Counted from the first letter of the stretch, positions 28,857 through 38,865 are shown. The stretch is 64,000 nt of DNA from Vibrio hippocampi (GCF_921292975.1 NZ_CAKLCM010000002.1:1426001-1490000), one strand, 5' to 3'. Numbers and translations: made by a program. Notes: generated by a model from the sequence alone, not told the origin.

Positions 28857-28889
28857 AAAAGAGGGTCCCACTGCGACCCTCTTTTTTAT
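28857..28889 (+). terminator. Porin 1 terminator
   Basis: 11-bp stem AAAAGAGGGTC / GACCCTCTTTT and T tract. Confidence 0.93.
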
Positions 28890-29069
28890 TGCTTTCATTT
28901 ATTCCCTCCTCACACATTTACCTCTGCCGCCACCTAAATATCGGCTATTTGCACATAATTAAAATTAACACCTCACAATCATAAAGTTACCTATAAAAAC
29001 CTAAAAAAACCTGATCGCTGAAACATTTAATATTTATCATTTTGTAGGTCTGTCAAACAGTCATTGTTA

Positions 29070-29142
29070 GCATCCAATCCGTCTGCCAAATCAGGCAGAC
29101 CGTGTTATGGGAACACGACATAATCAAAAAAGAATTGGATGC
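29070..29142 (+). promoter_or_regulatory. Three-way-junction 5' leader of porin 2
   Basis: A 9-bp stem GCATCCAAT (29070-29078) / ATTGGATGC (29134-29142) encloses two hairpins placed end to end: GTCTGCC / GGCAGAC (29081-29087, 29094-29100) and CGTGTT / AACACG (29101-29106, 29112-29117). A 16-base A-rich linker follows before the closing strand. The closing strand contains GGATG, the only Shine-Dalgarno-like sequence before ATG 29148, so closing P1 would hide the ribosome site. It fits no riboswitch class I know; seen directly, role inferred. Confidence 0.6.
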
Positions 29143-29147
29143 GTTAT

Positions 29148-30164
29148 ATGAACAAAAAACTTTTAGCAGTGATTGTACCTTGTCTTCTAGTTGCGAATGC
29201 ACAAGCACTAGAGATCTACAAAACAAAAGATGGTGTGGTTGATTTTTATGGTCAACTACGTACGGAAATTGAAAAAGCTGAAGACAAAGATGTCACTCTT
29301 GGCGCTGGTTCTTCACGTGCAGGTGTTAAAGCACAATACGACGTAAACGAAGATTTCTACGTTCACGGTCTTTATGAGTTTGGTCTCGAAGGCGACGGGT
29401 GGGGTGAATCACTAACTAGTCGTCTACACTATGCTGGTTTCGGCGGTGACTGGGGTAAAGTCTCTCTTGGTCAACAATGGACACTTCAAGAAGACATGTA
29501 CGGCGCAGATTTTTCATACTTCTTCGGTGGTACAGCAATTCGTTATACTCCAATCAGCGACTCTAAGCACAGCAGCCTAGTTAAATATGACTACACTGCT
29601 GATACTTACTCTTTCCATGCTTCTTACGGTCTTGACGAAGACAATTCTCAACCTGAACTGTTTGAATTGTTTGGTACTGCTGTATTTGGTGACTTCGATG
29701 TAGTTTTAGGTTTGGCTGGCGAACAAGCACAAGGCTTAGTCTCGGAGCTTGAGACAACTGCTTATACTACGTCTCTTGGCTATACTTTCGACAAAGTTTA
29801 CCTACAAGGTACTTACTACCGTGCTGAGATGGATTTCTCTAACGCTCTTTCAAAGACAAAAGTCACTGAAGACGCATTTGCTCTTGCGGCAACTTATGAT
29901 TGGCAAGACAACGCAACCGCTTATGCTGGTTTCGAGTACGTTAAGAACAATGCAGCTAAGCTAACGGGTGGTGAAGACGACGGTACACTTATCTATGTAG
30001 GTACTGACTACCACTTCAACGACTGGTCTCGTATCTACGTTGAATTCGGTTACGGTGACGGTACAACTCTTGGCTATACTAACAAAGACTCTGGTGTATC
30101 TATTGAACCAAAGACTGTAGACAGTCAAACTATGTACGCTGTTGGTTACCGCGTATACTGGTAA
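29148..30164 (+). CDS. Outer-membrane porin, tandem copy 2
   Basis: 338 residues, paralogue of the preceding porin. Signal peptide MNKKLLAVIVPCLLVANAQA, mature LEIYKTKDGVVDFYGQLRTE, ending YRVYW. It differs mostly in exposed loops (GEQAQGLVSELE instead of the acidic loop of copy 1), as expected for surface loops under phage or immune selection. ATG 29148 is preferred; an in-frame ATG at 29139 overlaps the putative ribosome site. Its leader forms a three-way junction absent from copy 1. Confidence 0.92.
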   Translation: MNKKLLAVIVPCLLVANAQALEIYKTKDGVVDFYGQLRTEIEKAEDKDVTLGAGSSRAGVKAQYDVNEDFYVHGLYEFGLEGDGWGESLTSRLHYAGFGGDWGKVSLGQQWTLQEDMYGADFSYFFGGTAIRYTPISDSKHSSLVKYDYTADTYSFHASYGLDEDNSQPELFELFGTAVFGDFDVVLGLAGEQAQGLVSELETTAYTTSLGYTFDKVYLQGTYYRAEMDFSNALSKTKVTEDAFALAATYDWQDNATAYAGFEYVKNNAAKLTGGEDDGTLIYVGTDYHFNDWSRIYVEFGYGDGTTLGYTNKDSGVSIEPKTVDSQTMYAVGYRVYW

Positions 30165-30190
30165 TCACTAGCTAGTGGTTATTGTTATTT

Positions 30191-30224
30191 GTAAAAGAGG
30201 ACCTGTGTGGTCCTCTTTTTTATA
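30191..30224 (+). terminator. Porin 2 terminator
   Basis: Stem AAAAGAGGACC / GGTCCTCTTTT (30193-30203 and 30209-30219) with T tract. Confidence 0.93.
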
Positions 30225-30319
30225 TCTACTAACCTAGCTTATTCAGACAATGACTTTAATTAAGTCATTAAAATCAAATTAGTAGATATAAAAAAACATC
30301 AAAACAGCAAGGTTATAAA

Positions 30320-30353
30320 ACAACAAAGCCTCTCAGTAGAGAGGCTTTGTTGT
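30320..30353. terminator. Terminator of the large lipoprotein gene
   Basis: 15-bp perfect stem ACAACAAAGCCTCTC / GAGAGGCTTTGTTGT, loop AGTA. It faces the convergent porin 2 on the other side. Confidence 0.85.
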
Positions 30354-30371
30354 CAAAACAGTTCACTTTGC

Positions 30372-31844
30372 TTAATCAAAGCGCTGCACTTGGATATGGT
30401 GCTGCTCGCTGATAGTGATCGCATTAGAATCTTGCTCAATTTGGCTAGCCAGTAGACCGTCGATATCCAGCGCAAGCTCGGTATCGATGGAATCACCGTG
30501 CGCAAATTGTGCCATAAAGACACTGGCGTCAATCAAGGTTGTTTCGTCTTCTTGGATATAAATAGCGCGATTGAACGATGATGCCGTTGACGGTAATAGG
30601 TTTGCTGCAACACTATCTGAAATAGTGCTGCCATAGTACAACACAGGAACAGTGACACTACTGTCAACGTCACTGTAAAGTTTATGCGTCACCGTATAGC
30701 TGTTTACGCCCTCTGTATAGCTTGTTTTATACGCGATACGTTGGAAGCCTAATTCATCATCTACGTCAAGATTGACTGCAATATCAACAGTATCACCATT
30801 AGAGGTCACCGTTGGCAGTTCGCTTTCTAACGGTAAATTAGTCGTATCAAACAATTCATCCACACGAATCGCCATATCATCACCTAACACTAATGCGTTA
30901 CCGTACTGCAATGACCATCCATTCACATCATCAAGATCCACTGAATAAGCCCAAGTTTCTGAACCGCGTGTATCATTCGGCATTGTCGTTTGGGTGACTG
31001 AATTGTCATAACTATTAGCGGTATAAGCGTAGCCATCACTGTGCAGCAACAGATCGAGATGACTATAAGTGTTGGTTGAGTAATTATTAATGAAAGTGGT
31101 AGTGCTTGCTTGTTCCATAAGGATCGACGACGAACCCCAACTACCGACACCAAACTGGTTGATATCGCCATCTGTGTTGTATTGTAGAATTACCGTGGGT
31201 TCCCCACTGACTGCCGCCAAAGGCGCCGTCGATTCAAGTTCACTATTATAGCTTTCAAGCTCATCGACCTGAGAAACAAAGAAGTAGTTACCAGTGGAAG
31301 AAGTGCCATTGGTATATTTAAGATCCGTTAAACTCACTTCTTGGTAATTGTTACCTGCAATGCAGCTACCAGTACCCGCATCTTTATCCATACCGAAAGT
31401 CACACTACGAAGTGACTCATCTTCTAGGAACGACTTACTAAAGGTAGTCGCTAGAATATCTTTGTTTCCATATCTAAACTCTTGCAAGGTAAAGCTGCCA
31501 TCCTCTGGAATAGATTCTAGGGTAAAGCTAAGGCTGGCGGATGATGGAACAAGATATTCCCCTTGACGCACACCGTCTGCATCGGAGATATAACCGACGA
31601 TATACTGGCTAGCAACATCGTTTGATGCTGAATTGTAAGTTAAGTATTGTTCATTGCCATTCGCATCACTGCTTTGCTTGTAAATCGTGCAGCTGGTTGA
31701 ACTGTCTGTTACGTAGTTTGGCGTAGCGAAGCTAAGAGTAAACTTCGTTGTTGAACCACCACTACTGCCACCACTACTGCTATTACAGCCGACTAACACC
31801 CCAGAAATCGCCGCAACAAGTGGCAAAATTACTGCTTTTTTCAT
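30372..31844 (-). CDS. Large surface lipoprotein, unknown function
   Basis: 490 residues. Lipoprotein signal MKKAVILPLVAAISGVLVGC, acceptor Cys20, then a Ser/Gly-rich flexible linker (NSSSGGSSGGSTTK). The body is Thr/Ser/Asp-rich with strand-like alternation and few Lys or Arg, typical of secreted beta-rich proteins. Two cysteines (SCTIYK, GSCIAG) could form a disulfide. It resembles Vibrio flagellar-sheath-type or other surface lipoproteins only in general composition; I cannot assign a family. Monocistronic. Confidence 0.8.
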   Translation of the reverse strand: MKKAVILPLVAAISGVLVGCNSSSGGSSGGSTTKFTLSFATPNYVTDSSTSCTIYKQSSDANGNEQYLTYNSASNDVASQYIVGYISDADGVRQGEYLVPSSASLSFTLESIPEDGSFTLQEFRYGNKDILATTFSKSFLEDESLRSVTFGMDKDAGTGSCIAGNNYQEVSLTDLKYTNGTSSTGNYFFVSQVDELESYNSELESTAPLAAVSGEPTVILQYNTDGDINQFGVGSWGSSSILMEQASTTTFINNYSTNTYSHLDLLLHSDGYAYTANSYDNSVTQTTMPNDTRGSETWAYSVDLDDVNGWSLQYGNALVLGDDMAIRVDELFDTTNLPLESELPTVTSNGDTVDIAVNLDVDDELGFQRIAYKTSYTEGVNSYTVTHKLYSDVDSSVTVPVLYYGSTISDSVAANLLPSTASSFNRAIYIQEDETTLIDASVFMAQFAHGDSIDTELALDIDGLLASQIEQDSNAITISEQHHIQVQRFD

Positions 31845-32325
31845 GCTATTTTCCTAATTGAATTCTCAATGCGGCAAAGCTTTGCCACTTAAATGCGTTA
31901 ATAAACATATTTAATGCGCTATAGACAGGGTATCGCAAGCTTTGTGCCAGTTTTATGTCACTGGTGACGAATGAAGGGTTGACGGTCTTTGCCTGTGACG
32001 TAGGTAACAAAATTCAAACTGGTGTAAATAAATATTACTGAAAGCTATTTACAACATTTGTTAATGAAGTGCGCTATTTCAAACATCTGATGTAGTTTTC
32101 TTTCACATTTTTTCGTAAAGTGATCGAGATCAATCAAGCTATTACGTTAGCTTGCTAGACTCTTTGCCACCAATGATATAGCACGAATATTTCGCCTAAA
32201 CGGGTTCATTTTTGTCTATGCTTAAACACGCAACCTACGTGCTAGTGTCGACATTTGTTTTAAGTGCAAAATACCGTTATATCAGCCAAACGACTTCAAC
32301 CATAAAATTTTTATACGAGGAATCT
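31845..32325. other. Divergent region upstream of the DUF3360 gene
   Basis: About 480 bp. No supported gene. It contains an FNR-like box with a correctly spaced -10 element (described separately) and AT-rich DNA. An in-frame extension of the DUF3360 gene to 32212 is probably untranslated leader. Confidence 0.6.
32120..32161 (+). promoter_or_regulatory. FNR-type promoter of the DUF3360-pflB region
   Basis: GTGAT-CGAG-ATCAA (32120-32133) matches the FNR consensus TTGAT-N4-ATCAA at nine of ten positions. A -10-like TAGACT (32156-32161) places the start near 32168, so the box would be centred at about -41.5, the class II activator position. Anaerobic activation is expected for a pfl locus. Confidence 0.65.
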
Positions 32326-33873
32326 ATGTCAGACGCAGTTAACAAAGCGCACTCTGATTCGGATATCGAGACTAAGAGCTATAATGAGCTACACCGTCCA
32401 ACATCTGAGTTTGCCAGCCGTTCTGAATACCTAGACCATGAACTTCAAATCATGAAACCACGCCGTTACGGTTTAAACCTACCGGGTCGTGATTTCCGTT
32501 TTGAATTGGAAGATCTAGTTCCAGCACTTGCCGGTACTATTGGTATTATCGCGATGTACTCAGCGGTAATGATGTCTTGGGCAGAAGGTCTAACCGCCGC
32601 TTGGCCTCACGTCGAATTAGGTAAGGATTTCGCTATCGAGGTTGCTCGAGTTGAAATGCTTATCCCTGCTCTTCTTTTCTGTATTCTTGCTTCTGGCTTT
32701 ATTAACCCTAAAGCTAACTTAGCCGGTAACCACGGTCCGATGATTCCTCTTATCGGTACTATCGCCCTTGCCGGTGCTCACCCTCTTGCCCTTGCAATTT
32801 TGATCGGTGTTTTCGGTCTGATCCTAAGTTTCCTTAAAGGGGGTTCCAAACTGGTCAACCTTACCTCGGAAGGTACTGCGGGGGGATTACTTATCTTCCT
32901 TGGCTTGACGGGAACGATGAGCCAGATCGGCTCAATTCAAGATTGGGCGGTTGGTCTACAGTCTGCTGATGTTGCTGCGGGTAGCATGGGTTATGTCGGT
33001 CTTCTTGTACTTGGTGTGACTGTTGGTATCTACGCTTTCCTTGCAAAAGTAAACATGCGTTGGTTGGCAATCCCAGTTTGTGCATTTACCGGTCTCGCGC
33101 TGGCGTTAGTACTTGGTGCTGGTTTCGACATCAAATTCGAAACAGAAATGGGGATTCCAAACCTAAACCCAGTTTACTGGTGGGGTAGCACAGAAGAAGG
33201 TTGGATGCTTGGTCTACCAAACGTTGAACACTTCATCGCTTCTTTACCATTCGCGATTCTTGCTGTTGCTATGTGGTCACCTGACTTCCTTGGTCACCGT
33301 ATCTTCCAAGAGCTAAACTACCCACGTAAGACTGAAAAAGTGCTTATGGACGTAGATGACACGATGACTATGTGTTCTGTACGTCAAATGGTTGGTACAG
33401 CAGTAGGTGGTGGTAACATCACGTCTTCTTGGGGTACTTATATGATCCCAGCGGCAATCGCTAAGCGTCCAATTCCAGCGGGTGCGATTTTGCTTGGTTC
33501 GCTCTGTATCATCGTTGCGATCCTTGGTTTCCCAATGGATGTTGCTGTATGGCCACCAGTAATGCGTGTTGCGCTACTTGTTGGTGTATCGCTGCCGCTA
33601 CTTGAAGCTGGTATGCAGATGGTGAGAGACAGCAAAGATTCACAAGCAGCAGGGATCTGTATCTTCGCTTCAATCGTAACAAACCCTGTTCTAGCATGGG
33701 CACTAACCATGTTCCTAGATAATAATGGTCTGATTGGTGACAAAGAGCGTGCTTCTCGTCTATCTTTTGTAGATAAGATTATCATCCCAGTCGGCGTGTT
33801 TATCATCTGTCTGGTAGCAATGCTTGCAGTAGGTATGCTAGAAGGCCAATACGGCATCCCAGCTTTCCTATAA
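32326..33873 (+). CDS. DUF3360 family membrane protein
   Basis: 515 residues. A soluble N-terminal ~85 residues is followed by about twelve transmembrane segments. The family (DUF3360) is common in Vibrionaceae and looks distantly related to nucleobase/anion permeases; no substrate is known. ATG 32326 has GAGGAATCT upstream; a longer frame from 32212 carries an unconserved extension. It is in the position where enterobacteria have focA, upstream of pflB, and it follows an FNR-like promoter, so a role in fermentation-product or formate-related transport is an inference. A terminator separates it from pflB. Confidence 0.82.
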   Translation: MSDAVNKAHSDSDIETKSYNELHRPTSEFASRSEYLDHELQIMKPRRYGLNLPGRDFRFELEDLVPALAGTIGIIAMYSAVMMSWAEGLTAAWPHVELGKDFAIEVARVEMLIPALLFCILASGFINPKANLAGNHGPMIPLIGTIALAGAHPLALAILIGVFGLILSFLKGGSKLVNLTSEGTAGGLLIFLGLTGTMSQIGSIQDWAVGLQSADVAAGSMGYVGLLVLGVTVGIYAFLAKVNMRWLAIPVCAFTGLALALVLGAGFDIKFETEMGIPNLNPVYWWGSTEEGWMLGLPNVEHFIASLPFAILAVAMWSPDFLGHRIFQELNYPRKTEKVLMDVDDTMTMCSVRQMVGTAVGGGNITSSWGTYMIPAAIAKRPIPAGAILLGSLCIIVAILGFPMDVAVWPPVMRVALLVGVSLPLLEAGMQMVRDSKDSQAAGICIFASIVTNPVLAWALTMFLDNNGLIGDKERASRLSFVDKIIIPVGVFIICLVAMLAVGMLEGQYGIPAFL

Positions 33874-33887
33874 TAAAGCAAACAAAA

Positions 33888-33922
33888 TTGGGTAGTGGTA
33901 AGCTTATCACTACCCCTTTTTT
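33888..33922 (+). terminator. DUF3360 gene terminator
   Basis: Stem GGGTAGTGGTAA / TTATCACTACCC (33890-33901 and 33904-33915) with one G-U pair, then six T. Confidence 0.9.
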
Positions 33923-34146
33923 ATTATTTATTTTAAGTTTTGTTGATTTAGTTTAAGTTTTACAATTTTTTTTTAGTGTAGTCTTGAAATTCAACTAGAG
34001 AGTGGCAATATCTATAGCCAGCCATAAATGTTATTGAATTATGGGTTATTGATATTTTTATTCAATTGTACTGCTTCTAGTGGATGCAACATCTAATCAT
34101 CCGTATGAACAGTGCGTGTTTTTTCTACTAAAAAGGTAGGTATGTC

Positions 34147-36423
34147 ATGGCAGAGCAATTTGCTAAAGCGTGGGAAGGTTTTGCTGCAGGTGAGTGGCAA
34201 AACGAAGTTAACGTTCGTGATTTCATCCAGAAAAACTATGCTCCTTATGAGGGCGACGAATCTTTCCTAGTTTCTGAAGGTACTGAAGCGACTAACAAGC
34301 TTTGGGCGAAAGTAATGGAAGGTATCAAGCAAGAGAACTCTACTCATGCTCCTGTTGATTTCGATACTTCTGTTATTTCTACCATCACTTCTCATGATGC
34401 TGGCTATATCGAAAAAGATCTAGAGACTATCGTTGGTCTACAGACTGACGCTCCTCTTAAGCGTGCCCTAATTCCAAACGGTGGTATCCGTATGGTTGAA
34501 GGTTCTTGCAAAGCGTACGATCGTGAACTTGATCCTCAAGTTAAAAAGATCTACTCAGAATACCGTAAAACGCACAATGCTGGTGTTTTCGACATCTACA
34601 CGCCTGATATCCTAGCGTGCCGTAAGTCTGGTGTTCTAACTGGTCTTCCTGATGCATACGGTCGTGGTCGTATCATCGGTGACTACCGTCGTGTTGCACT
34701 ATACGGTATCGACTTCCTAATGAAGGACAAGCTTGCTCAATTCACGTCGCTACAAGCACGTTTTGAGAATGGCGAAGATCTTCAAATGACAATGCAACTT
34801 CGTGAAGAAATTGCAGAGCAACACCGTGCACTTGGCCAAATGAAGAAAATGGCAGAGTCTTACGGTTACGACATTTCTCGTCCTGCTGAAACTGCGCAAG
34901 AAGCAATTCAGTGGACTTACTTCGGTTACCTAGCAGCAGTTAAGTCTCAAAACGGCGCCGCTATGTCTCTGGGTCGTACTTCTACTTTCCTAGACGTGTA
35001 TATCGAACGTGATATCGCAGCAGGTAAGATCACTGAAGTTGACGCTCAGGAAATGATCGACCACTTCGTAATGAAGCTACGTATGGTTCGTTTCCTACGT
35101 ACTCCTGAGTACGATGACCTATTCTCTGGCGACCCAATCTGGGCAACAGAATCTATGGGTGGTATGGGTCTTGACGGACGTACGCTAGTTACGCGTTCTA
35201 ACTTCCGTTTCCTTAACTCTCTATACACTATGGGTCCTTCTCCAGAGCCAAACATCACTGTACTTTGGTCTGAGCAGCTACCTGACGGCTTCAAGCGTTT
35301 CTGTGCAAAAGTATCTATCGATACTTCTTCTATCCAGTACGAAAACGATGATCTAATGCGTCCAGACTTCGAGTCTGATGACTATGCAATCGCATGTTGT
35401 GTATCGCCAATGATCATTGGTAAACACATGCAATTCTTCGGCGCTCGTGCAAACCTTGCTAAAACACTACTTTATGTAATCAACGGTGGTGTGGATGAGA
35501 AACTGAAGATCCAAGTTGGTCCACAAATGCCTAAGATCCTAGATGAAACTCTAGACTTCGATGACGTTTGGGGCAAGCTAGATCACTTCATGGATTGGCT
35601 AGCTAAGCAGTATGTGACTGCGCTAAACAGCATCCACTTCATGCACGACAAGTACAGCTATGAAGCTGCGCTAATGGCTCTACACGATCGTGACGTTCGT
35701 CGTACAATGGCTTGTGGTATCGCAGGTCTATCTGTTGCAGCTGACTCTCTATCTGCAATCAAGTACGCAACAGTTAAACCAGTTCGTGACGAAGACGGTG
35801 TTGCCGTTGACTTCGAAATCGAAGGTGACTATCCGAAATTCGGTAACAACGATGCACGCGTAGATGACATCGCTTGTGAACTTGTTGAAGTGTTCATGAA
35901 CAAGATCCGTCAGCTTAAGACTTACCGTGATGCGGTTCCTACTCAGTCTATCCTTACTATCACTTCAAACGTGGTATACGGTAAGAAGACAGGTAACACA
36001 CCTGACGGTCGTCGCGCTGGCGCTCCATTCGCACCAGGTGCAAACCCAATGCACGGTCGTGACGAAAAAGGTGCAGTTGCGTCTTTGACTTCTGTAGGTA
36101 AACTACCGTTTGCACACGCTAAAGATGGTATCTCTTATACTTTCTCTATCGTTCCAAACGCACTAGGTAAAGAAGAAGATAACCAACGCGCTAACCTAGC
36201 GGGTCTAATGGATGGTTACTTCCACCATGAAACTGGCGTTGAAGGTGGTCAACACCTAAACGTGAACGTTCTTAACCGCGAAACTCTAGAAGACGCAGTT
36301 AAGCACCCTGAGAAATACCCTCAGCTAACAATCCGTGTATCTGGTTACGCTGTTCGCTTTAACTCTCTAACTGCAGAGCAACAAGCTGACGTAATCGCAC
36401 GTACGTTCACTGAATCTTTATAA
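34147..36423 (+). CDS. pflB: Formate acetyltransferase (pyruvate formate-lyase)
   Basis: 758 residues, close to E. coli PflB (760). A glycyl-radical enzyme converting pyruvate and CoA to acetyl-CoA and formate in anaerobic growth. The catalytic cysteine pair is in IACCVSPM, and the radical glycine is Gly733 in [15 protein letters not shown]. Rich in preferred codons, suggesting high expression. AAAAGGT precedes the ATG. Its activase pflA is 1.4 kb downstream but interrupted by lpxR. The upstream 270 bp contain TTGAT half-sites but no full FNR box that I can support. Confidence 0.98.
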   Translation: MAEQFAKAWEGFAAGEWQNEVNVRDFIQKNYAPYEGDESFLVSEGTEATNKLWAKVMEGIKQENSTHAPVDFDTSVISTITSHDAGYIEKDLETIVGLQTDAPLKRALIPNGGIRMVEGSCKAYDRELDPQVKKIYSEYRKTHNAGVFDIYTPDILACRKSGVLTGLPDAYGRGRIIGDYRRVALYGIDFLMKDKLAQFTSLQARFENGEDLQMTMQLREEIAEQHRALGQMKKMAESYGYDISRPAETAQEAIQWTYFGYLAAVKSQNGAAMSLGRTSTFLDVYIERDIAAGKITEVDAQEMIDHFVMKLRMVRFLRTPEYDDLFSGDPIWATESMGGMGLDGRTLVTRSNFRFLNSLYTMGPSPEPNITVLWSEQLPDGFKRFCAKVSIDTSSIQYENDDLMRPDFESDDYAIACCVSPMIIGKHMQFFGARANLAKTLLYVINGGVDEKLKIQVGPQMPKILDETLDFDDVWGKLDHFMDWLAKQYVTALNSIHFMHDKYSYEAALMALHDRDVRRTMACGIAGLSVAADSLSAIKYATVKPVRDEDGVAVDFEIEGDYPKFGNNDARVDDIACELVEVFMNKIRQLKTYRDAVPTQSILTITSNVVYGKKTGNTPDGRRAGAPFAPGANPMHGRDEKGAVASLTSVGKLPFAHAKDGISYTFSIVPNALGKEEDNQRANLAGLMDGYFHHETGVEGGQHLNVNVLNRETLEDAVKHPEKYPQLTIRVSGYAVRFNSLTAEQQADVIARTFTESL

Positions 36424-36440
36424 TAGATTTAATAGTGTTA

Positions 36441-36468
36441 GGTACTAGGTACTAGGTACTAGGTACTA
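36441..36468. repeat. 7-bp GGTACTA array after pflB
   Basis: Four perfect GGTACTA units, beginning 17 bp after the pflB stop and ending just before its terminator. Each junction creates CTAG. Confidence 0.93.
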
Positions 36469-36477
36469 GGTTGATAT

Positions 36478-36507
36478 AAAAGGATGGCTTCGGTCATCCT
36501 TTTTTGT
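36478..36507 (+). terminator. pflB terminator
   Basis: Stem AAAAGGATG / CATCCTTTT (36478-36486 and 36495-36503) with T tract. Confidence 0.9.
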
Positions 36508-36682
36508 TTTCTGGATTCTATCCTCAGCTGTTTAAAACTTCGTCTGATAGGTAAAGCGAAGTGGCTATTAGTAAAAATTCATTAACCTTCCGATAACAAT
36601 ATTCGCTTTCTTACTTTGCGTGTCCATAATCTTTATTAGAGATACTTTCAATGTCTCTCGCCGTATTAAAGAGGTATGAAGT

Positions 36683-37684
36683 ATGCAGCGGATCGTAAAA
36701 TATCGAACAGCCTTCATCACGACTTTGTTCACCAGCTTAGCTATCTTGGGAGCGACGCCAAGCCACGCTAAAAGCGCCATCTCAATCAACATGGATAACG
36801 ACTGGGTCACCGGCACCGATGAAGACTACACCAACGGCTTTGCTATCCGTTATGGGCAAAACATAGACAATGATCATCCTATTAGGTCTGCGCTCCCCCA
36901 CCGGTTTTGGAGCGAACCTAACAGTCATGCTCTTAAATGGGGCGTGGAAATCGGACAAAAAATGTGGACTCCAAAAACGCTGGGGGCCGCCACCACTTTA
37001 AAAAACGAACGCCCTTATGCCGGTCTGCTCTATGTTGATTTTTCATTGACTGAATCAACGCCTAAAATCGCACATAGTTATTCGATGCTATTCGGAACAA
37101 CGGGTGAGCGCTCCTACGCAGAAAACACCCAAATCCACTTTCATAAGCTATTTGATTCAGTCAACTCAAAAGGCTGGGATACGCAGATTGAAGATAAGTG
37201 GGTATTTGCTTTCAGCTACAAGGGTGACTACAAGTTGTATCGCAGCGAACAAGCAACCCGCACCGCACAACACGAGATCAGTAACAGCAGTCGCATTGTC
37301 GCAGGCAATTATCGTAGTGAACTTGCGTCCGGTATATTGTGGCGTTGGGGCAATGATCTCAGCAATAGCTTTGGCTCTGCCAGCATCAACAACGAAATGC
37401 CCTTTGATGCAAGAATGTTGAATGGCAACAGTTCCGGTCTGTTCCTATTCTCAGGCTTAGAAGCACGAGTGCGATTTAACGATATCACCATTGATGGCGA
37501 CAGACCAAAGGACTTACCCGCCGTTACGCTGGAAACTTGGCAAGCCACTGTCGTTGTGGGGATAGCAAAGTATAACCAATCGTGGGGCGGGAGTTTCTCT
37601 TTTGCCGTTAAGACCAATGATTACCAACAGAGCCAAGACAGCTTCGCTGCCAATGCCTCGATGGCTATTTTTTACCGTTTCTAG
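36683..37684 (+). CDS. lpxR: Outer-membrane lipid A deacylase (LpxR, DUF2219)
   Basis: 333 residues. Signal peptide ending PSHA near residue 30. The mature N-terminus SISINMDNDWVTGTDEDYTNGF carries the Asn-Asp and Thr-Asp...YTNG motif of LpxR, which removes the 3'-acyloxyacyl chain of lipid A in a Ca-dependent way. RPYAG (about 112) and a C-terminal aromatic strand (MAIFYRF) fit a 12-strand outer-membrane barrel. Two in-frame ATGs lie close; 36683 has AGAGG 11 bases upstream. It lies between pflB and pflA with no obvious link to them. Confidence 0.9.
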   Translation: MQRIVKYRTAFITTLFTSLAILGATPSHAKSAISINMDNDWVTGTDEDYTNGFAIRYGQNIDNDHPIRSALPHRFWSEPNSHALKWGVEIGQKMWTPKTLGAATTLKNERPYAGLLYVDFSLTESTPKIAHSYSMLFGTTGERSYAENTQIHFHKLFDSVNSKGWDTQIEDKWVFAFSYKGDYKLYRSEQATRTAQHEISNSSRIVAGNYRSELASGILWRWGNDLSNSFGSASINNEMPFDARMLNGNSSGLFLFSGLEARVRFNDITIDGDRPKDLPAVTLETWQATVVVGIAKYNQSWGGSFSFAVKTNDYQQSQDSFAANASMAIFYRF

Positions 37685-37861
37685 CGCTTGAAGCACTAGC
37701 GCAACTCGCGATAGGAAGGTTCATCTCGCAGAGCAGAAATCATTGACAATGATCGACGTATTAATTCACGCTTTCCCGTTGCAAATGCCCGTGTGCCACT
37801 ACTTAAATCGTCTATTCTGTAATAGAATACGCACAGACTTAAAAACTATAAGAGAAAGCAT

Positions 37862-38602
37862 ATGTCGATAACTGGTCGCATCCATTCTTTCGAGTCCTGC
37901 GGTACTGTAGACGGTCCTGGTATTCGCTTTATTGTGTTTATGCAAGGCTGTTTAATGCGTTGCAAATACTGCCACAACCGCGACACATGGGACACTCATG
38001 ACGGCAAAGAGATCACCGTTGAAGAGCTCATCACCGAAGCAAAATCCTACCGTCACTTTATGAACGCATCAGGCGGCGGTGTGACTTGTTCCGGCGGTGA
38101 AGCGATGCTGCAACCTGAGTTTGTACGTGACTTCTTCCGCGCCGCACAAGCCGAAGGCATCCACACGTGTTTGGACACCAATGGCTACATTCGTAAACAC
38201 ACGGATGTTGTTGATGAAGTCCTTGAAGCCACCGATCTGGTCATGCTCGATCTAAAACATATGAAAGATGAAATCCACCAAGATTTCATCGGCGTTTCTA
38301 ACCGTCGCGTGCTTGATTTCGCTCGCTACCTGCACAAAATCGGTCAAAAAACCTGGATTCGATACGTCGTCGTTCCTGGCTATACCGATGAGCCGGAAGC
38401 AGCACATATGCTGGGCGAATTTATCAAAGATATGGACAACATCGAGAAAGTGGAACTCTTGCCCTATCACAAACTCGGCGCACATAAATGGGAAGCGCTG
38501 GGCTTTGACTACCCATTAGAAGGGGTTAATCCACCGTCAAAAGAGGTGATGGAAAACATCAAGTCTATCTTGCTGCAATACACCGATACGGTTAAATATT
38601 AA
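37862..38602 (+). CDS. pflA: Pyruvate formate-lyase 1-activating enzyme
   Basis: 246 residues, the length of E. coli PflA. Radical-SAM enzyme that installs the glycyl radical in PflB. The Fe-S site is CLMRCKYC (Cys30, Cys34, Cys37), and [14 protein letters not shown] is the SAM-binding Gly-rich motif. Own promoter likely, since lpxR and an 178-bp spacer separate it from pflB. Confidence 0.97.
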   Translation: MSITGRIHSFESCGTVDGPGIRFIVFMQGCLMRCKYCHNRDTWDTHDGKEITVEELITEAKSYRHFMNASGGGVTCSGGEAMLQPEFVRDFFRAAQAEGIHTCLDTNGYIRKHTDVVDEVLEATDLVMLDLKHMKDEIHQDFIGVSNRRVLDFARYLHKIGQKTWIRYVVVPGYTDEPEAAHMLGEFIKDMDNIEKVELLPYHKLGAHKWEALGFDYPLEGVNPPSKEVMENIKSILLQYTDTVKY

Positions 38603-38634
38603 CCTTTTGATGCTAAACCACTGCAAACATTAAC

Positions 38635-38660
38635 AAAACGCACAGAGATGTGCGTTTTTT
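38635..38660 (+). terminator. pflA terminator
   Basis: Stem AAAACGCACA / TGTGCGTTTT with GAGA loop and T tract. Confidence 0.9.
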
Positions 38661-38865
38661 GTATCAAATCTGTATTGAGATCAAGTTACTTGTCATACAA
38701 AAACTGTTAATCTGTTGCCCATCTTGGTGAGTAAGCACTGCGCTGTAAATCCACCCACCCAACCGCTCTAGGCTAAAACAATAAATTGCTACTAGAGTCA
38801 CGGTCATTGGTGCAACAAGTTAAGTTTAAATTAAAATAATTGATATTTAGTGAGGCTAACCAAAC

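Noticed and set aside
30249..30269. AATGACTT / AAGTCATT palindrome as a terminator or operator
   Set aside because: Perfect arms but AT-rich, no T tract and already beyond the porin 2 terminator; chance cannot be excluded.
36568..36816. Minus-strand 82-residue frame at the lpxR start
   Set aside because: Antisense to the LpxR signal peptide region; no Shine-Dalgarno or family similarity.
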